DNA from: JAXDJJ01 sp034665745 | Lineage (GTDB): Bacteria; Actinomycetota; CADDZG01; WHSQ01 | Assembly (NCBI GenBank): GCA_034665745.1 | Contig: JAXDJJ010000011.1 | Coordinates: forward strand, 1 to 59,112 | Direction: 5' to 3' | DNA length: 59,112 bases | Shown: positions 32,497-40,803 of the stretch, one piece after another | How positions within the stretch are numbered: position 1 is the stretch's first letter | Layout: each line of letters opens with the position of its first letter | Position numbers and translations under genes: made by a program | Notes under the pieces: model-generated | The model's database searches: none | Seen by the model: only the letters and a program-made list of their open reading frames with translations | What the model was told of the DNA's origin: nothing

Positions 32497-33446
32497 TGCC
32501 GTTACTCGTCGTTGCCCTGGGCGCCGATGAACTGGACCTGCTGACGTTCGGCGAGTGGCAACGTTTGAAGGATCGGTCCGAGGTTCTCTTCGATGAGCCC
32601 GATCACCCGCTGCGCACCGCCCTCGATGACGATGCGGTCAAGACCAGCGTGTTGGGCTCGTTGCCGTCGGCCGATGACGGATCGCGGGGCCTCGTCCTCG
32701 ATCCGCGTTCCGACCATCTCGTCGCCCTCGCGCGTGATGGCGCAGAGGTATCGGTCGGTAGCGCATCGCCTGTCGATGCTCTGACTGCTGCGATCGGTGC
32801 GCCGATCGGGAGGCGCGCAGCGAAGTCCCTCAGTGAGTTGACCTTGGTGATGGCTCGCTTGCGCGGCCCCGGCGGCTGTCCGTGGGACCACGAACAGACC
32901 CATGAATCTCTTCAGGTGCATCTCCTCGAGGAAGCCCACGAGGTGCTCGAAGCCATCGATGCAGGCAAGACGGGGGCCGAGCTCGAAGAAGAGCTCGGCG
33001 ACCTCTTGTTGCAGGTTGTGTTCCACGCGCAGATGGCAGCCGACGACGAACGGTTCGACATCGACGGCGTCGCGCGCGGGATCGTGGCCAAACTCGTGCA
33101 TCGCCACCCCCACGTCTTCTCAGATACAGAGGTCTCCGGTGCCTCCGAGGTCGTTGCCAACTGGGAGACGTTGAAGGCCGCCGAGAAGACCGAGCGCTCC
33201 GGACCGTTCGACGGCATCGCCGCCGGTCTGCCCGCTCTGCTCGCGGCCCAGAAGACCCAGAAGCGGGCCGCCGCCCTCGGCTTCGAGGGTGCCGAGGACG
33301 ACGCCCGGGCCGGGCTCGACAAGGCGGTTGGCGCAGGGGATGTGGGAGAGGCTCTGTTCTGGCTCGTTGCGCTCGCGCGGGCGAAGGGGCTCGAGCCCGA
33401 GGGAGCCCTGCGCCGAGCGACCCAAGCGTTCCGAGATTCCTTCTGA
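32496..33446 (+). CDS. mazG: Nucleoside triphosphate pyrophosphohydrolase MazG with N-terminal extension
   Basis: Hydrolyses NTPs to NMP and pyrophosphate in nucleotide-pool sanitation. Of 316 residues, the MazG domain starts near 110 with LVMARLRGPGGCPWDHEQTHESL, then EEAHEVLEAID, EELGDLLLQVVFHAQMA and the metal-binding Glu/Asp pattern, followed by KLVHRHPHVF and a second helical MazG half. The first 105 residues have no recognised motif; in Bacillus this position holds a tetrapyrrole methylase domain (YabN) and mycobacterial MazG has a comparable short region, so it may be a remnant. GTG 32496 overlaps the preceding TAG by one base. Confidence 0.93.
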   Translation: MPLLVVALGADELDLLTFGEWQRLKDRSEVLFDEPDHPLRTALDDDAVKTSVLGSLPSADDGSRGLVLDPRSDHLVALARDGAEVSVGSASPVDALTAAIGAPIGRRAAKSLSELTLVMARLRGPGGCPWDHEQTHESLQVHLLEEAHEVLEAIDAGKTGAELEEELGDLLLQVVFHAQMAADDERFDIDGVARGIVAKLVHRHPHVFSDTEVSGASEVVANWETLKAAEKTERSGPFDGIAAGLPALLAAQKTQKRAAALGFEGAEDDARAGLDKAVGAGDVGEALFWLVALARAKGLEPEGALRRATQAFRDSF

Positions 33447-33498
33447 TCGAACCGCCTGCCCTGTATCCTGTTGTTACTAGAGTTGAAGGAGTTAACCA

Positions 33499-34782
33499 GT
33501 GAGTGAGATCATCCTCGTCCAGGCGCGCGAGATCCTCGATTCGAGGGGGAACCCGACCGTTGAGGTCGAGGTGGGCCTTGCCTCGGGTGCGATGGGGCGG
33601 GCCGCGGTTCCGTCCGGAGCCTCGACCGGGGCCGGGGAGGCCCTCGAGCTGCGTGACGGAGGGTCCCGCTACGGCGGGAAAGGCGTCCGCACCGCGGTGG
33701 CCAACGTCGAGGACCTGATCGGGCCTGCACTCCTAGGTCGCGATGCCCTCGACCAGCGCGACATCGATACCCAGCTGCGCGACATCGACGGAACCGACGA
33801 CAAGTCGAAGCTCGGGGCGAACGCGATCCTGGGAGTCTCGCTTGCGGTTGCGCATGCATCGGCAGACGAGCTGGGCGTGGCGTTGTTCCGCTACCTCGGT
33901 GGGCCCGACGCGCATCAGCTGCCCGTGCCAATGCTGAACGTTCTCAACGGAGGCGCGCACGCAGACAACTCGGTGGACCTACAGGAGTTCATGCTGGTGC
34001 CTCTCGGTGCTGGTTCGTTCCGCGAGGGCCTCGAATGGGGCGCGAACACCTATCACTCGTTGAAGAAGCTGCTAGATGGCCGTGGACTATCTACCGGAGT
34101 CGGCGACGAAGGTGGTTTCGCGCCGGACCTGAACGCGAACTCGGAAGCCGTCGAGCTGCTGCTCGAAGCGATCTCGGCCGCCGGCTACGAGCCGGGTCCA
34201 GACATCGCTCTTGCGTTGGATCCTGCAACATCCGAGATCCGGGATGGAGATTCCTACGTGCTTGCCTCTGAAGACCGCCGCTTGTCGAGCAGCGAGATGG
34301 TCGATTTCTGGGAGGACTGGGTGTCGCGCTATCCGATCGTTTCGATCGAGGACGGCATGGCCGAGGACGACTGGGATGGTTGGGTCGCATTGACCGAACG
34401 CATCGGCGATCGGGTGCAGCTCGTGGGCGACGATCTGTTCGTTACGAATCCCGAGATCCTGCAACGTGGGATCGAATCGGGGGCCGCGAACTCCATCCTC
34501 GTCAAGCCGAACCAGATCGGAAGTCTCACCGAGACCTTGGAGTGCGTGCGCATGGCACAACGCGCCGCGTACACGACGGTGATCTCACATCGCTCGGGCG
34601 AGACCGAAGACACGACGATCGCCGACATCGCTGTCGCCACCAACGCGGGACAGATCAAGACCGGCGCACCCGCCCGCGGCGAGCGCACGGCCAAGTACAA
34701 CCAGTTGCTGCGCATCGAGGACGCCCTTGGTGATGCCGCGCGTTACCCGGGCGCCCAAGCCTTCCCACGGAGGGCCAAGTGA
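33499..34782 (+). CDS. eno: Enolase
   Basis: Glycolytic enzyme converting 2-phosphoglycerate to phosphoenolpyruvate. The 427-residue product has all family blocks: AREILDSRGNPTVEVEV, PSGASTG, LNGGAHADNSVDLQEFM, GVGDEGGFAPDL, SIEDGMAEDDWDGW, GDDLFVTNP, LVKPNQIGS with the catalytic Lys and SHRSGETEDTTIADIAVA. GTG 33499 is preceded by AAGGAG. A TATCCT hexamer 40 bases upstream could be a -10, consistent with its own promoter in the 52-base gap after mazG. It overlaps the ftsB-like gene (GTGA), the arrangement seen in mycobacteria. Confidence 0.97.
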   Translation: MSEIILVQAREILDSRGNPTVEVEVGLASGAMGRAAVPSGASTGAGEALELRDGGSRYGGKGVRTAVANVEDLIGPALLGRDALDQRDIDTQLRDIDGTDDKSKLGANAILGVSLAVAHASADELGVALFRYLGGPDAHQLPVPMLNVLNGGAHADNSVDLQEFMLVPLGAGSFREGLEWGANTYHSLKKLLDGRGLSTGVGDEGGFAPDLNANSEAVELLLEAISAAGYEPGPDIALALDPATSEIRDGDSYVLASEDRRLSSSEMVDFWEDWVSRYPIVSIEDGMAEDDWDGWVALTERIGDRVQLVGDDLFVTNPEILQRGIESGAANSILVKPNQIGSLTETLECVRMAQRAAYTTVISHRSGETEDTTIADIAVATNAGQIKTGAPARGERTAKYNQLLRIEDALGDAARYPGAQAFPRRAK

Positions 34783-35183
34783 GGATCGCGGCAGACTTCC
34801 CGAAGCTCGGACGCGGCCCCCAGATCGTGGCTGCCCTCCTGATCCTCGGGATCGTCGGGGCGATGGCGATCCAGCCGACAAGGCAACTACTCGATCAACG
34901 GGACCGCATCTCCTCGATGGCATCCGAGCTGCAGTCGGTCCAGCAGGGGAATGCAGAGCTGGAAGCTCAGATCGCCCGCTTGAACAACGACGACTACATC
35001 GAGCAGCGCGCTCGGGCGCAGATCGGTCTAGTACGCCCCGGCGAGACGACCTACGTCGTGATGCCTCCGAGCAAGCAGGAGAAGCAAGCCGAAGCCCGTC
35101 GCCACAAGACCCGCGTGGTCGTAGAGCCTCCGCCGCCTCCCGGTTTCCTCGAATCTGCCATCCACTTCATCTTCGGCTTCTGA
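34779..35183 (+). CDS. FtsB/DivIC-type septum initiator
   Basis: A bitopic division protein of 134 residues. A short cytosolic N-terminus is followed by a membrane helix at about 16-34 (QIVAALLILGIVGAMAI) and an extracytoplasmic coiled coil at 36-72 (LLDQRDRISSMASELQSVQQ). The DivIC/FtsB block DDYIEQRARAQIGLVRPGE at 74-92 follows, with a basic and Pro-rich tail. It would join the FtsL-FtsQ-like complex at the septum. GTG 34779 overlaps the eno stop. In Bacillus divIC precedes the S1-domain gene yabR, as the S1 gene follows here. Confidence 0.9.
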   Translation: MRIAADFPKLGRGPQIVAALLILGIVGAMAIQPTRQLLDQRDRISSMASELQSVQQGNAELEAQIARLNNDDYIEQRARAQIGLVRPGETTYVVMPPSKQEKQAEARRHKTRVVVEPPPPPGFLESAIHFIFGF

Positions 35184-35239
35184 GGCGTAACATGTCGCCG
35201 TCAGGTACGCACCAACTGTCCGGAAAGAGGCGATAGTTA

Positions 35240-35599
35240 ATGGCAGAGGTCGGTGCCGTCGTTGAAGCGACGGTAGAGAAGGTCATGGATTACGGCGCAT
35301 TCGTGCGTCTCGAATCCGGTGAGACCGGCATGGTGCATATCTCCGAGATCGACAAGAACTACGTGAAGGACATCCGCGACCACGTTCGGGAGAACGACAA
35401 GGTCACGGTCAAGGTCATCGGCCAGAAGGAAGACGGCAAGATCGACCTGTCGATCAAGCAGGCTGAGCCCGGCTACGAAGCGGCGGCTCCCCGACGCTCT
35501 GGCAAGGACCCCGACTTCGAGCGCAAGCTCAAGAAGTTCATGTCGCAGAGCCAAGAGCGTCTCGTTGACCTCAAGCGTCACAAAGAGGGCAAGCGATAA
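35240..35599 (+). CDS. S1-domain RNA-binding protein (YabR/GSP13-like)
   Basis: A small ribosome- or RNA-associated protein of 119 residues. The S1 OB-fold takes residues 3-75: VGAVVEATVEKVMDYGAFVRL, GETGMVHISEID, VKDIRDHVRENDKVTVKVIG and GKIDLSIKQ. The C-terminal 40 residues are basic. It matches the YabR/YugI group of Gram-positive bacteria, which include cold- and stress-related ribosome-associated factors. ATG 35240 follows AAAGAGGCG. The stop codon overlaps the proposed AUA start of the DUF501 gene. Confidence 0.93.
   Translation: MAEVGAVVEATVEKVMDYGAFVRLESGETGMVHISEIDKNYVKDIRDHVRENDKVTVKVIGQKEDGKIDLSIKQAEPGYEAAAPRRSGKDPDFERKLKKFMSQSQERLVDLKRHKEGKR
35584..35598 (+). promoter_or_regulatory. 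Shine-Dalgarno plus AUA start of the DUF501 gene
   Basis: AGAGGG at 35584-35589 stands six bases before ATA at 35596-35598. The ATA overlaps the preceding TAA as ATAA, in the way ATGA overlaps occur elsewhere in this window. It is the only start-like codon in frame upstream of the conserved DUF501 N-terminus. Confidence 0.5.
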
Positions 35600-36087
35600 C
35601 TCTCAGTCACACCGCTTCGGACCAGTCCCAAGTCGAAACCCAACTCGGTCGGCCTGTGCGCGGCGAATGGAGCGTTGCTGCCCGGTGTCATCTCGGCATC
35701 CCGATGGTCATGGAGAACCATCCCGTGGTCGAAGGATCACCATTCCCAACCCTGTACTGGCTGACTTGTCCGATCCTCACCAAACGCGTCAGTACGTTGG
35801 AGTCCGAAGGATCGATGGCCACGGTGACGGAACGGTTGACGAGCGACCCGGGTCTGCAAGGCCGTTTGGCCGACGCGCTAACCCGCTACCGCGCGACCCG
35901 TGATGCGCATGCGGTGATCACGGAGTCCGGCGGGCCCCCGGGCGGGGGGCCGGATCGGGTCAAGTGCTTACACGCTCACGTCGCGCACGAACTTGCCGGC
36001 GGAGCGAACCCGGTCGGTAGCTTGACCCTTGCTGCAACCGCGTGGCCGGACTGTGTCGCGCCGTGCGTTCCGGTTCCCTCTGAATGA
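35596..36087 (+). CDS. DUF501 protein with probable AUA start
   Basis: A conserved actinobacterial protein of unknown function (Rv1025-like), 163 residues from AUA 35596. Conserved blocks are QLGRPVRGEWSVAARC near 17-32, GIPMVMENHP, GSPFPTLYWLTCP, VSTLESEG and, near the end, RVKCLHAHVAHELAGGANPVG. The first canonical start is GTG at 35656, inside the conserved LGRPVRG block and without a ribosome binding site. No ATG, GTG or TTG lies in frame between the stop at 35566 and that GTG. If the AUA is not used, the protein would lose 20 residues (143 aa). It overlaps ppx (ATGA). Confidence 0.85.
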   Translation: MTLSHTASDQSQVETQLGRPVRGEWSVAARCHLGIPMVMENHPVVEGSPFPTLYWLTCPILTKRVSTLESEGSMATVTERLTSDPGLQGRLADALTRYRATRDAHAVITESGGPPGGGPDRVKCLHAHVAHELAGGANPVGSLTLAATAWPDCVAPCVPVPSE

Positions 36088-37001
36088 CTCGCGTCGCGGC
36101 GATCGATGTCGGCACCAACTCGACCAGATTGCTAGTAGCCGAGGCGGTCGCAGGGGGATTCCGATCGCTTGACCGCCGCATGACGATCACGCGGCTAGGC
36201 GAAGGCGTCGGTGCACGCAAGATCCTGGCCCCCGAGGCCCTGGAACGCACCTTGAGAACGATCGCCGAATACGCCGCGATGTGTGGTGAGTACGGAGTCA
36301 CCAGGCTGCGCGTGACCGGAACGTCCGCCGTTCGCGACGCGCACAACCGAGAGGAGTTCTTCGAAGGCGTGCGTAAGTTGACGGGAACCGAGCCCGAGCT
36401 CCTTTCGGGCGAGGCCGAGGCCCGCGCAACATTCCTCGGAACCTTGTCCGACCTCGACGAGAGCGGTCCCGTGCTCGTCGTCGATATCGGCGGCGGTTCG
36501 ACGGAGCTCATCTCCGGGATCGGTGTGCCCGAGAGCATCGTTTCCCTGGATCTCGGGTGCGTGCGGATGCTCGAGAAGCACCTTCATTCCGATCCGCCCA
36601 CCCCCGAAGAGCTAGAGGCGCTACGTGCCGATGTCACCGAGATGCTCGACGGAGCTCGGGCGATGCTGGACGTGCCTGCCGGCGCGCGGATGATCGGTGT
36701 CGCCGGCACCGTCACCCAACTAGCCACGTTGAAGGCGGGCATCCCCGTCTACGACCCCGAGGTGAACCATCACTCGGTCCTGTCCCACGGCGACGTGCGC
36801 AAGCTTGCTCGCCGCCTCGCGTCGTTGCCCTACGAGCAGCGACGCAACGTGAAGGGGCTCGAGGCCGGCCGGGTCGACGTCATCGTTGCTGGGGCCGCAA
36901 TCCTGCAATGCGTGATGGAGGTCTTCGACGCGGCCGAGGTCCTGGTCTCCGAGAAAGACATCCTCGACGGCCTAGTGCTCGAGCTGCTCGCTGGGGCCTG
37001 A
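36084..37001 (+). CDS. ppx: Ppx/GppA family exopolyphosphatase
   Basis: An ASKHA-fold phosphatase acting on polyphosphate or pppGpp, 305 residues. Motifs are AIDVGTNSTRLLVAE at 6-20, VTGTSAVRDAHNREEF, SGEAEARATFLG and the second phosphate loop VDIGGGSTEL near 133-142, then GVAGTVTQLA. It is the short two-domain form lacking the C-terminal HD-like domain of E. coli Ppx, like Rv1026. ATG 36084 overlaps the DUF501 stop. This closes the conserved block; polyphosphate versus alarmone preference cannot be told. Confidence 0.93.
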   Translation: MTRVAAIDVGTNSTRLLVAEAVAGGFRSLDRRMTITRLGEGVGARKILAPEALERTLRTIAEYAAMCGEYGVTRLRVTGTSAVRDAHNREEFFEGVRKLTGTEPELLSGEAEARATFLGTLSDLDESGPVLVVDIGGGSTELISGIGVPESIVSLDLGCVRMLEKHLHSDPPTPEELEALRADVTEMLDGARAMLDVPAGARMIGVAGTVTQLATLKAGIPVYDPEVNHHSVLSHGDVRKLARRLASLPYEQRRNVKGLEAGRVDVIVAGAAILQCVMEVFDAAEVLVSEKDILDGLVLELLAGA

Positions 37002-37060
37002 GTGGGCTCTAGGGGTCCATACATGGTCAAGAAGTCGGCCCGGATTCCGACCTAATAAGG

Positions 37061-37666
37061 ATGCGACCCTTAGGCGCGGCCCTCATGGGCTGCCTGCTAC
37101 TTCTGCTCCCCGCTGAGGTCGGCGCGGCCACGACACAGGTGGGGGTGCATGACCGCTTCTTCGACGCGGACAAGGTCACGGTTGGCGTTGGGGACGTGGT
37201 CCTGTGGCACAACCCGGGGACCCAGGATGCGCACAACATCCGGCAGGACTGGACCTTGTTCTATAGCGGGGACACGGTGATCGAGGGCGATTACAAGACG
37301 ACGTTCTCCGCCGGCTCGTTCCACTACTTCTGCGAGATACACGGTGGACGGCACTCGGGCATGGATGGGTTCGTGAACGTTCCCGTCGATACGGTCGCGG
37401 CCCCCGCGGGGCCGACCTTCACGGTCAAGTGGGCCGCAAGCACATCGAAGACAGGCTCGCGCTACGACGTCCAATACCGAGTGGGAACGGGTGCCTGGCA
37501 GGACTGGGTGAAGAACACGACGAAGCTCAAGAAAGAGTTCGGAGCAGGAGGTTCGCCCGCCGTATCGGTTCCCGGCACCCATTACCGCTTCAGAGCCAGA
37601 TCGCAGAAGGGCTCTAACAACAAAGCCGTCAGCGGCTGGTCGCCCGTTTCCTCTTTCACCCCGTAA
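37061..37666 (+). CDS. Secreted cupredoxin with C-terminal FN3-like domain
   Basis: A 201-residue exported protein. After a signal peptide (1-22) a plastocyanin-like domain carries a type 1 copper ligand set: His58 (DAHN), Cys91, His94 (YFCEIH) and Met101 (GM). A fibronectin-III-like domain follows (about 118-201; YDVQYRVGTGAWQDW, YRFRARSQ). Such proteins carry electrons or bind copper outside the membrane; no redox partner is encoded nearby. Between ppx and this gene lie 59 bases without clear promoter. The spacing C-x2-H-x6-M fits pseudoazurin/plastocyanin-type sites rather than azurin. Confidence 0.82.
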   Translation: MRPLGAALMGCLLLLLPAEVGAATTQVGVHDRFFDADKVTVGVGDVVLWHNPGTQDAHNIRQDWTLFYSGDTVIEGDYKTTFSAGSFHYFCEIHGGRHSGMDGFVNVPVDTVAAPAGPTFTVKWAASTSKTGSRYDVQYRVGTGAWQDWVKNTTKLKKEFGAGGSPAVSVPGTHYRFRARSQKGSNNKAVSGWSPVSSFTP

Positions 37667-37672
37667 TAGCCT
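37667..37672 (+). promoter_or_regulatory. -10 box TAGCCT of the acyl-CoA synthetase gene
   Basis: TAGCCT is followed by seven bases and the GTG at 37680. The box shares its first bases with the stop region of the cupredoxin gene. The spacing suggests a leaderless mRNA; no Shine-Dalgarno is present. Confidence 0.4.
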
Positions 37673-37679
37673 CGCCTGC

Positions 37680-39617
37680 GTGAGCGACTTCATCTGGGAG
37701 CCCACTCCCGACTACATCGAGAACGCCAACGTGACGCGCCTGATGCGCAAGCACGGGATCGACGATTTCCACGAGCTCGTGAAGCGTTCCCAGGACGACA
37801 TCGAGTGGTACTGGAACGCCGCGATCGAAGACCTGGGCATCGGTTTCTCGACGCCTTACGAGCAACTCCTCGACGTTTCCGAGGGGATCCAGTTCCCGAA
37901 GTGGTTCGTTGGGGGGCGGATCAACCTCGTTCACAACACGGTCGATCGTCATGCCGCCTCGCCGCTGGCGTCCAACAACGCTTTGATCTGGGAGGGCGAA
38001 GACGGCGAGGTGCGCCACATCACCTATCGGGAGCTCGCGTACGAGGTCAACAAGGTTGCGAACGGCCTGAAGGCCTTGGATATCGGTTTGGGAGACACCG
38101 TCGGTGTGTACATGCCGATGGTTCCGGAGGCGGTCATCGCCGCGTATGCATGCGCCAAGATCGGCGCGATCTATCTGCCGATCTTCTCGGGATTCGGTGC
38201 ACCTGCGGTTGCAACGAGGCTCAACGACGCGAAGTGCAAGCTCTTGTTCACCGCCGATGGTTTCTACCGAAGGGGACAGAAGATCGAGATGAAGCCGGTC
38301 GCTGACGAAGCGGTCGCGCTGTCGCCAAGTGTCGAACGAGTGGTCGTGTTCCGACGCTTCCCCGACCTAGACCCGTCGATGGGCCCCCGGGACATCTCGT
38401 GGACCAGCGCGTTCGAAGGCCAGCACACCGAGCTCGCGGCCGAGCCCCTCGATCCGGAAACGCCGTTCATGATCGCCTACACCTCGGGAACGACCGGCAA
38501 GCCGAAGGGCAGCGTGCACGTGCACGGTGGCTTCCTCGTGAAGATCGCGTCGGAGGTGGCGTACCAACTCGATGTGAAGGCCGGGACCGTCCTGTACTGG
38601 GTGACCGACATGGGCTGGATCATGGGTCCCCTCGAGATGGTCGGCGGACACGCCGCGGGGGCCGCGGTGTTCATGTACGAGGGTGCGCCGAACTTTCCCG
38701 GACCAGATCGTCTGTGGAAGATGATCGACGATCACAAGATCGAGGTCCTTGGTATCTCGCCGACCCTGGTGCGTGCGTTGATGCCCGCTGGGGAAGAGCC
38801 GGTTCGGTCGCACGACATATCGAGCCTTCGCATCCTGGGATCCACGGGCGAGCCGTGGAACCCCGAGCCCTACCGCTGGTTCCACGAAGTGGTCGGAGGA
38901 GGCCGCTGCCCGATCATGAACCTCTCGGGCGGAACGGAGATCGGTGCGTGCTTCCTCGGTCAGTCACCGGTCATCCCGACGAAGGTCTGCTCGCTTGGGA
39001 CCCCATCCCTAGGGATGGCGGTCGATGTCTACGACACGGAAGGTAAACCGGTGCGCGGCGAGGTCGGCGAGCTCGTCTGCACAAAGCCATGGCCGGCGAT
39101 GACGCGCGGCTTCTGGGGCGACAACCAGCGCTTCTTGGACACCTACTGGTCTCGCTTCGAAGGTGTCTGGGTCCACGGGGACTGGGCGACGATCGACGAA
39201 GACGGCTACTGGTTCCTACACGGTCGGTCGGACGACACGATGAACATCGCCGGCAAGCGCATCGGGCCGGCGGAGTTCGAATCGGCGGCCGTCAACCACC
39301 CAGCGGTGGTCGAGTGCGCGGCGGTCGGTGTCCCCGACGAGGTCAAGGGAACCGCGGTGTGGTGCTTCTGCATCTTGCGGCCGGGTGTCGAGCCGACGGA
39401 GGCACTCGCGGCGGAGATCACCACCGAGATAACCGACGAGCTCGGCAAAGCGTTCAAGCCATCGTCGATCCGTTTCGTAGAAGAGCTCCCGAAGACCCGT
39501 TCAGCCAAGATATTGAGGCGTGCGATCCGCGCCAAGATCCTCGGAGAAGACCCGGGGGACATGTCCTCGCTCGAGAACCCGAGCGCGCTCGAAGCGATCG
39601 ACAAAGCGCTTCAGTGA
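37680..39617 (+). CDS. AMP-forming acetyl-CoA/acyl-CoA synthetase
   Basis: An adenylate-forming enzyme of 645 residues that activates a carboxylate with ATP and couples it to CoA. It has an ACS-type N-terminal segment, the phosphate loop YTSGTTGKPKG at about 267-277, GSTGEPWNPE, NLSGGTEIG, the hinge HGRSDDTMNIAGKRIGPAEFE and the C-terminal acyl-AMP Lys in PKTRSAKILRR near 610. The substrate pocket does not look like strict acetate AcsA, so propionate or another short acid is possible. GTG 37680 is supported by the -10 box. It overlaps the histidine phosphatase gene (GTGA). Confidence 0.9.
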   Translation: MSDFIWEPTPDYIENANVTRLMRKHGIDDFHELVKRSQDDIEWYWNAAIEDLGIGFSTPYEQLLDVSEGIQFPKWFVGGRINLVHNTVDRHAASPLASNNALIWEGEDGEVRHITYRELAYEVNKVANGLKALDIGLGDTVGVYMPMVPEAVIAAYACAKIGAIYLPIFSGFGAPAVATRLNDAKCKLLFTADGFYRRGQKIEMKPVADEAVALSPSVERVVVFRRFPDLDPSMGPRDISWTSAFEGQHTELAAEPLDPETPFMIAYTSGTTGKPKGSVHVHGGFLVKIASEVAYQLDVKAGTVLYWVTDMGWIMGPLEMVGGHAAGAAVFMYEGAPNFPGPDRLWKMIDDHKIEVLGISPTLVRALMPAGEEPVRSHDISSLRILGSTGEPWNPEPYRWFHEVVGGGRCPIMNLSGGTEIGACFLGQSPVIPTKVCSLGTPSLGMAVDVYDTEGKPVRGEVGELVCTKPWPAMTRGFWGDNQRFLDTYWSRFEGVWVHGDWATIDEDGYWFLHGRSDDTMNIAGKRIGPAEFESAAVNHPAVVECAAVGVPDEVKGTAVWCFCILRPGVEPTEALAAEITTEITDELGKAFKPSSIRFVEELPKTRSAKILRRAIRAKILGEDPGDMSSLENPSALEAIDKALQ

Positions 39618-40222
39618 CCACCCTCTTTCTCGTCCGACACGCGGTCACGTCCCACACCGGTCACAAGCTGACCGGATGGATGGAGGGCGTAAGCCTGACC
39701 GAGGAGGGTCGGAAGCAGGCAGAGATCGCGGCGAAAGGTCTTGCACACGTCGACTTCGACGCGATCTACACGAGTCCGATCGACCGCACCGCCGAAACCG
39801 CAAAGGCGATAGCTAAGCCGCACGGGATGCCGGTTAAGACGCGGCGCGGTCTCGGCGAGGTCCAGTACGGCGGATGGACGAACCGTTCACTGAAGACCCT
39901 GATGAAGACGAAGCTATGGGAGACCGTGCAGCGATGGCCCTCGGCGGCACGGTTCCCGGATGGCGAGAACCTGCGCGAGGTTCAGTCACGAGCTGTCGCG
40001 GAGATCGAGAAGATCGTCGAGGAACATCCCAAAGGAAAGGTCTGTTGTGTCTCGCATGGAGACGTCATCAAACTCATCGCGGCCCACTATCTGGGGGTAC
40101 ACATCGATCTCTTCCAACGGATCGTGATCGGGCCGGCATCGGTCTCGGTCATCTCGATCTCGTCACACGGCCCTCACATCCTTGCTCTGAACAACTGTCC
40201 CATCGTGCCGGAGGGAACATGA
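39614..40222 (+). CDS. Histidine phosphatase (phosphoglycerate mutase-like)
   Basis: A 202-residue branch-1 histidine phosphatase. It has the catalytic LVRHAVTSHT (Arg8-His9), SPIDRTAETAKAIA, GLGEVQYGGWTNRS with the catalytic Glu and CVSHGDVIKLI with the second His. In Actinobacteria this MSMEG/Rv2135c-type gene precedes DUF3090 and an SCO1664-like gene, as here, near the mycothiol gene mshC in mycobacteria (from memory); mshC is not seen in this window. GTG 39614 overlaps the synthetase stop. The frame open upstream to 39089 is a shadow. Confidence 0.92.
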   Translation: MTTLFLVRHAVTSHTGHKLTGWMEGVSLTEEGRKQAEIAAKGLAHVDFDAIYTSPIDRTAETAKAIAKPHGMPVKTRRGLGEVQYGGWTNRSLKTLMKTKLWETVQRWPSAARFPDGENLREVQSRAVAEIEKIVEEHPKGKVCCVSHGDVIKLIAAHYLGVHIDLFQRIVIGPASVSVISISSHGPHILALNNCPIVPEGT

Positions 40223-40752
40223 GCGAGCTCGAGCAATCTCCCGAGATCTTCACAGCCGACTACATGGGCGAGCCGGGCAAGCGCACGTTCTTCATCCAGT
40301 CCCAGGACGACGAGACAACGCTGTCGTTCCTCGTCGAGAAGCAACAGGTCGCAGTTCTCGCCGAGCGGATGCGCGACGTGTTGCTGATGATCGACGAGAC
40401 AGACACGATCAAGAGCGCTCCGCCTGCGCGAGACCCCGGCCTCAACGCGGCCCAGCCGGTCGAACCGGAGTGGCGCGTCGGCAACATGGGTCTCGCGTAT
40501 GACGAGGAGACAGATCGCGTAGTCGTGCTCTTGGAAGAAGCTCAGACGGAAGAAGACGAGCCGGATCTCGAAGCGGGAGCCGCACGCATGATGCTTAGAC
40601 GCGACCAAGCACGCTCGTTCATCTTGCATGCGATCGCGATCGTGGACGAAGGACGTCCGATCTGTCAGCTATGCGGTCTGCCGATGGACCCCGCGGGGCA
40701 CAAATGTCCGGCATCCAACGGCCACCACGCGGAAGCGCCCTCCGGGCTCTAG
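40219..40752 (+). CDS. DUF3090 protein
   Basis: A conserved actinobacterial protein of unknown function, 177 residues. Recognisable blocks are GEPGKRTFFIQSQDD, VEKQQVAVLAERM, EWRVGNMGLAYDEETD and the C-terminal cysteine motif CQLCGLPMDPAGHKCP, a possible metal knuckle. ATG 40219 overlaps the phosphatase stop (ATGA). The UAG stop is followed in the same frame, without a canonical start codon for 17 codons, by sequence homologous to the N-terminus of the next protein, which raises readthrough or a non-standard start as possibilities. Confidence 0.9.
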   Translation: MSELEQSPEIFTADYMGEPGKRTFFIQSQDDETTLSFLVEKQQVAVLAERMRDVLLMIDETDTIKSAPPARDPGLNAAQPVEPEWRVGNMGLAYDEETDRVVVLLEEAQTEEDEPDLEAGAARMMLRRDQARSFILHAIAIVDEGRPICQLCGLPMDPAGHKCPASNGHHAEAPSGL

Positions 40753-40803
40753 CAGGACCTCGAGACGAACGACCGGGAGATCCTGACCAACGGTGAGGTC
40801 GAG

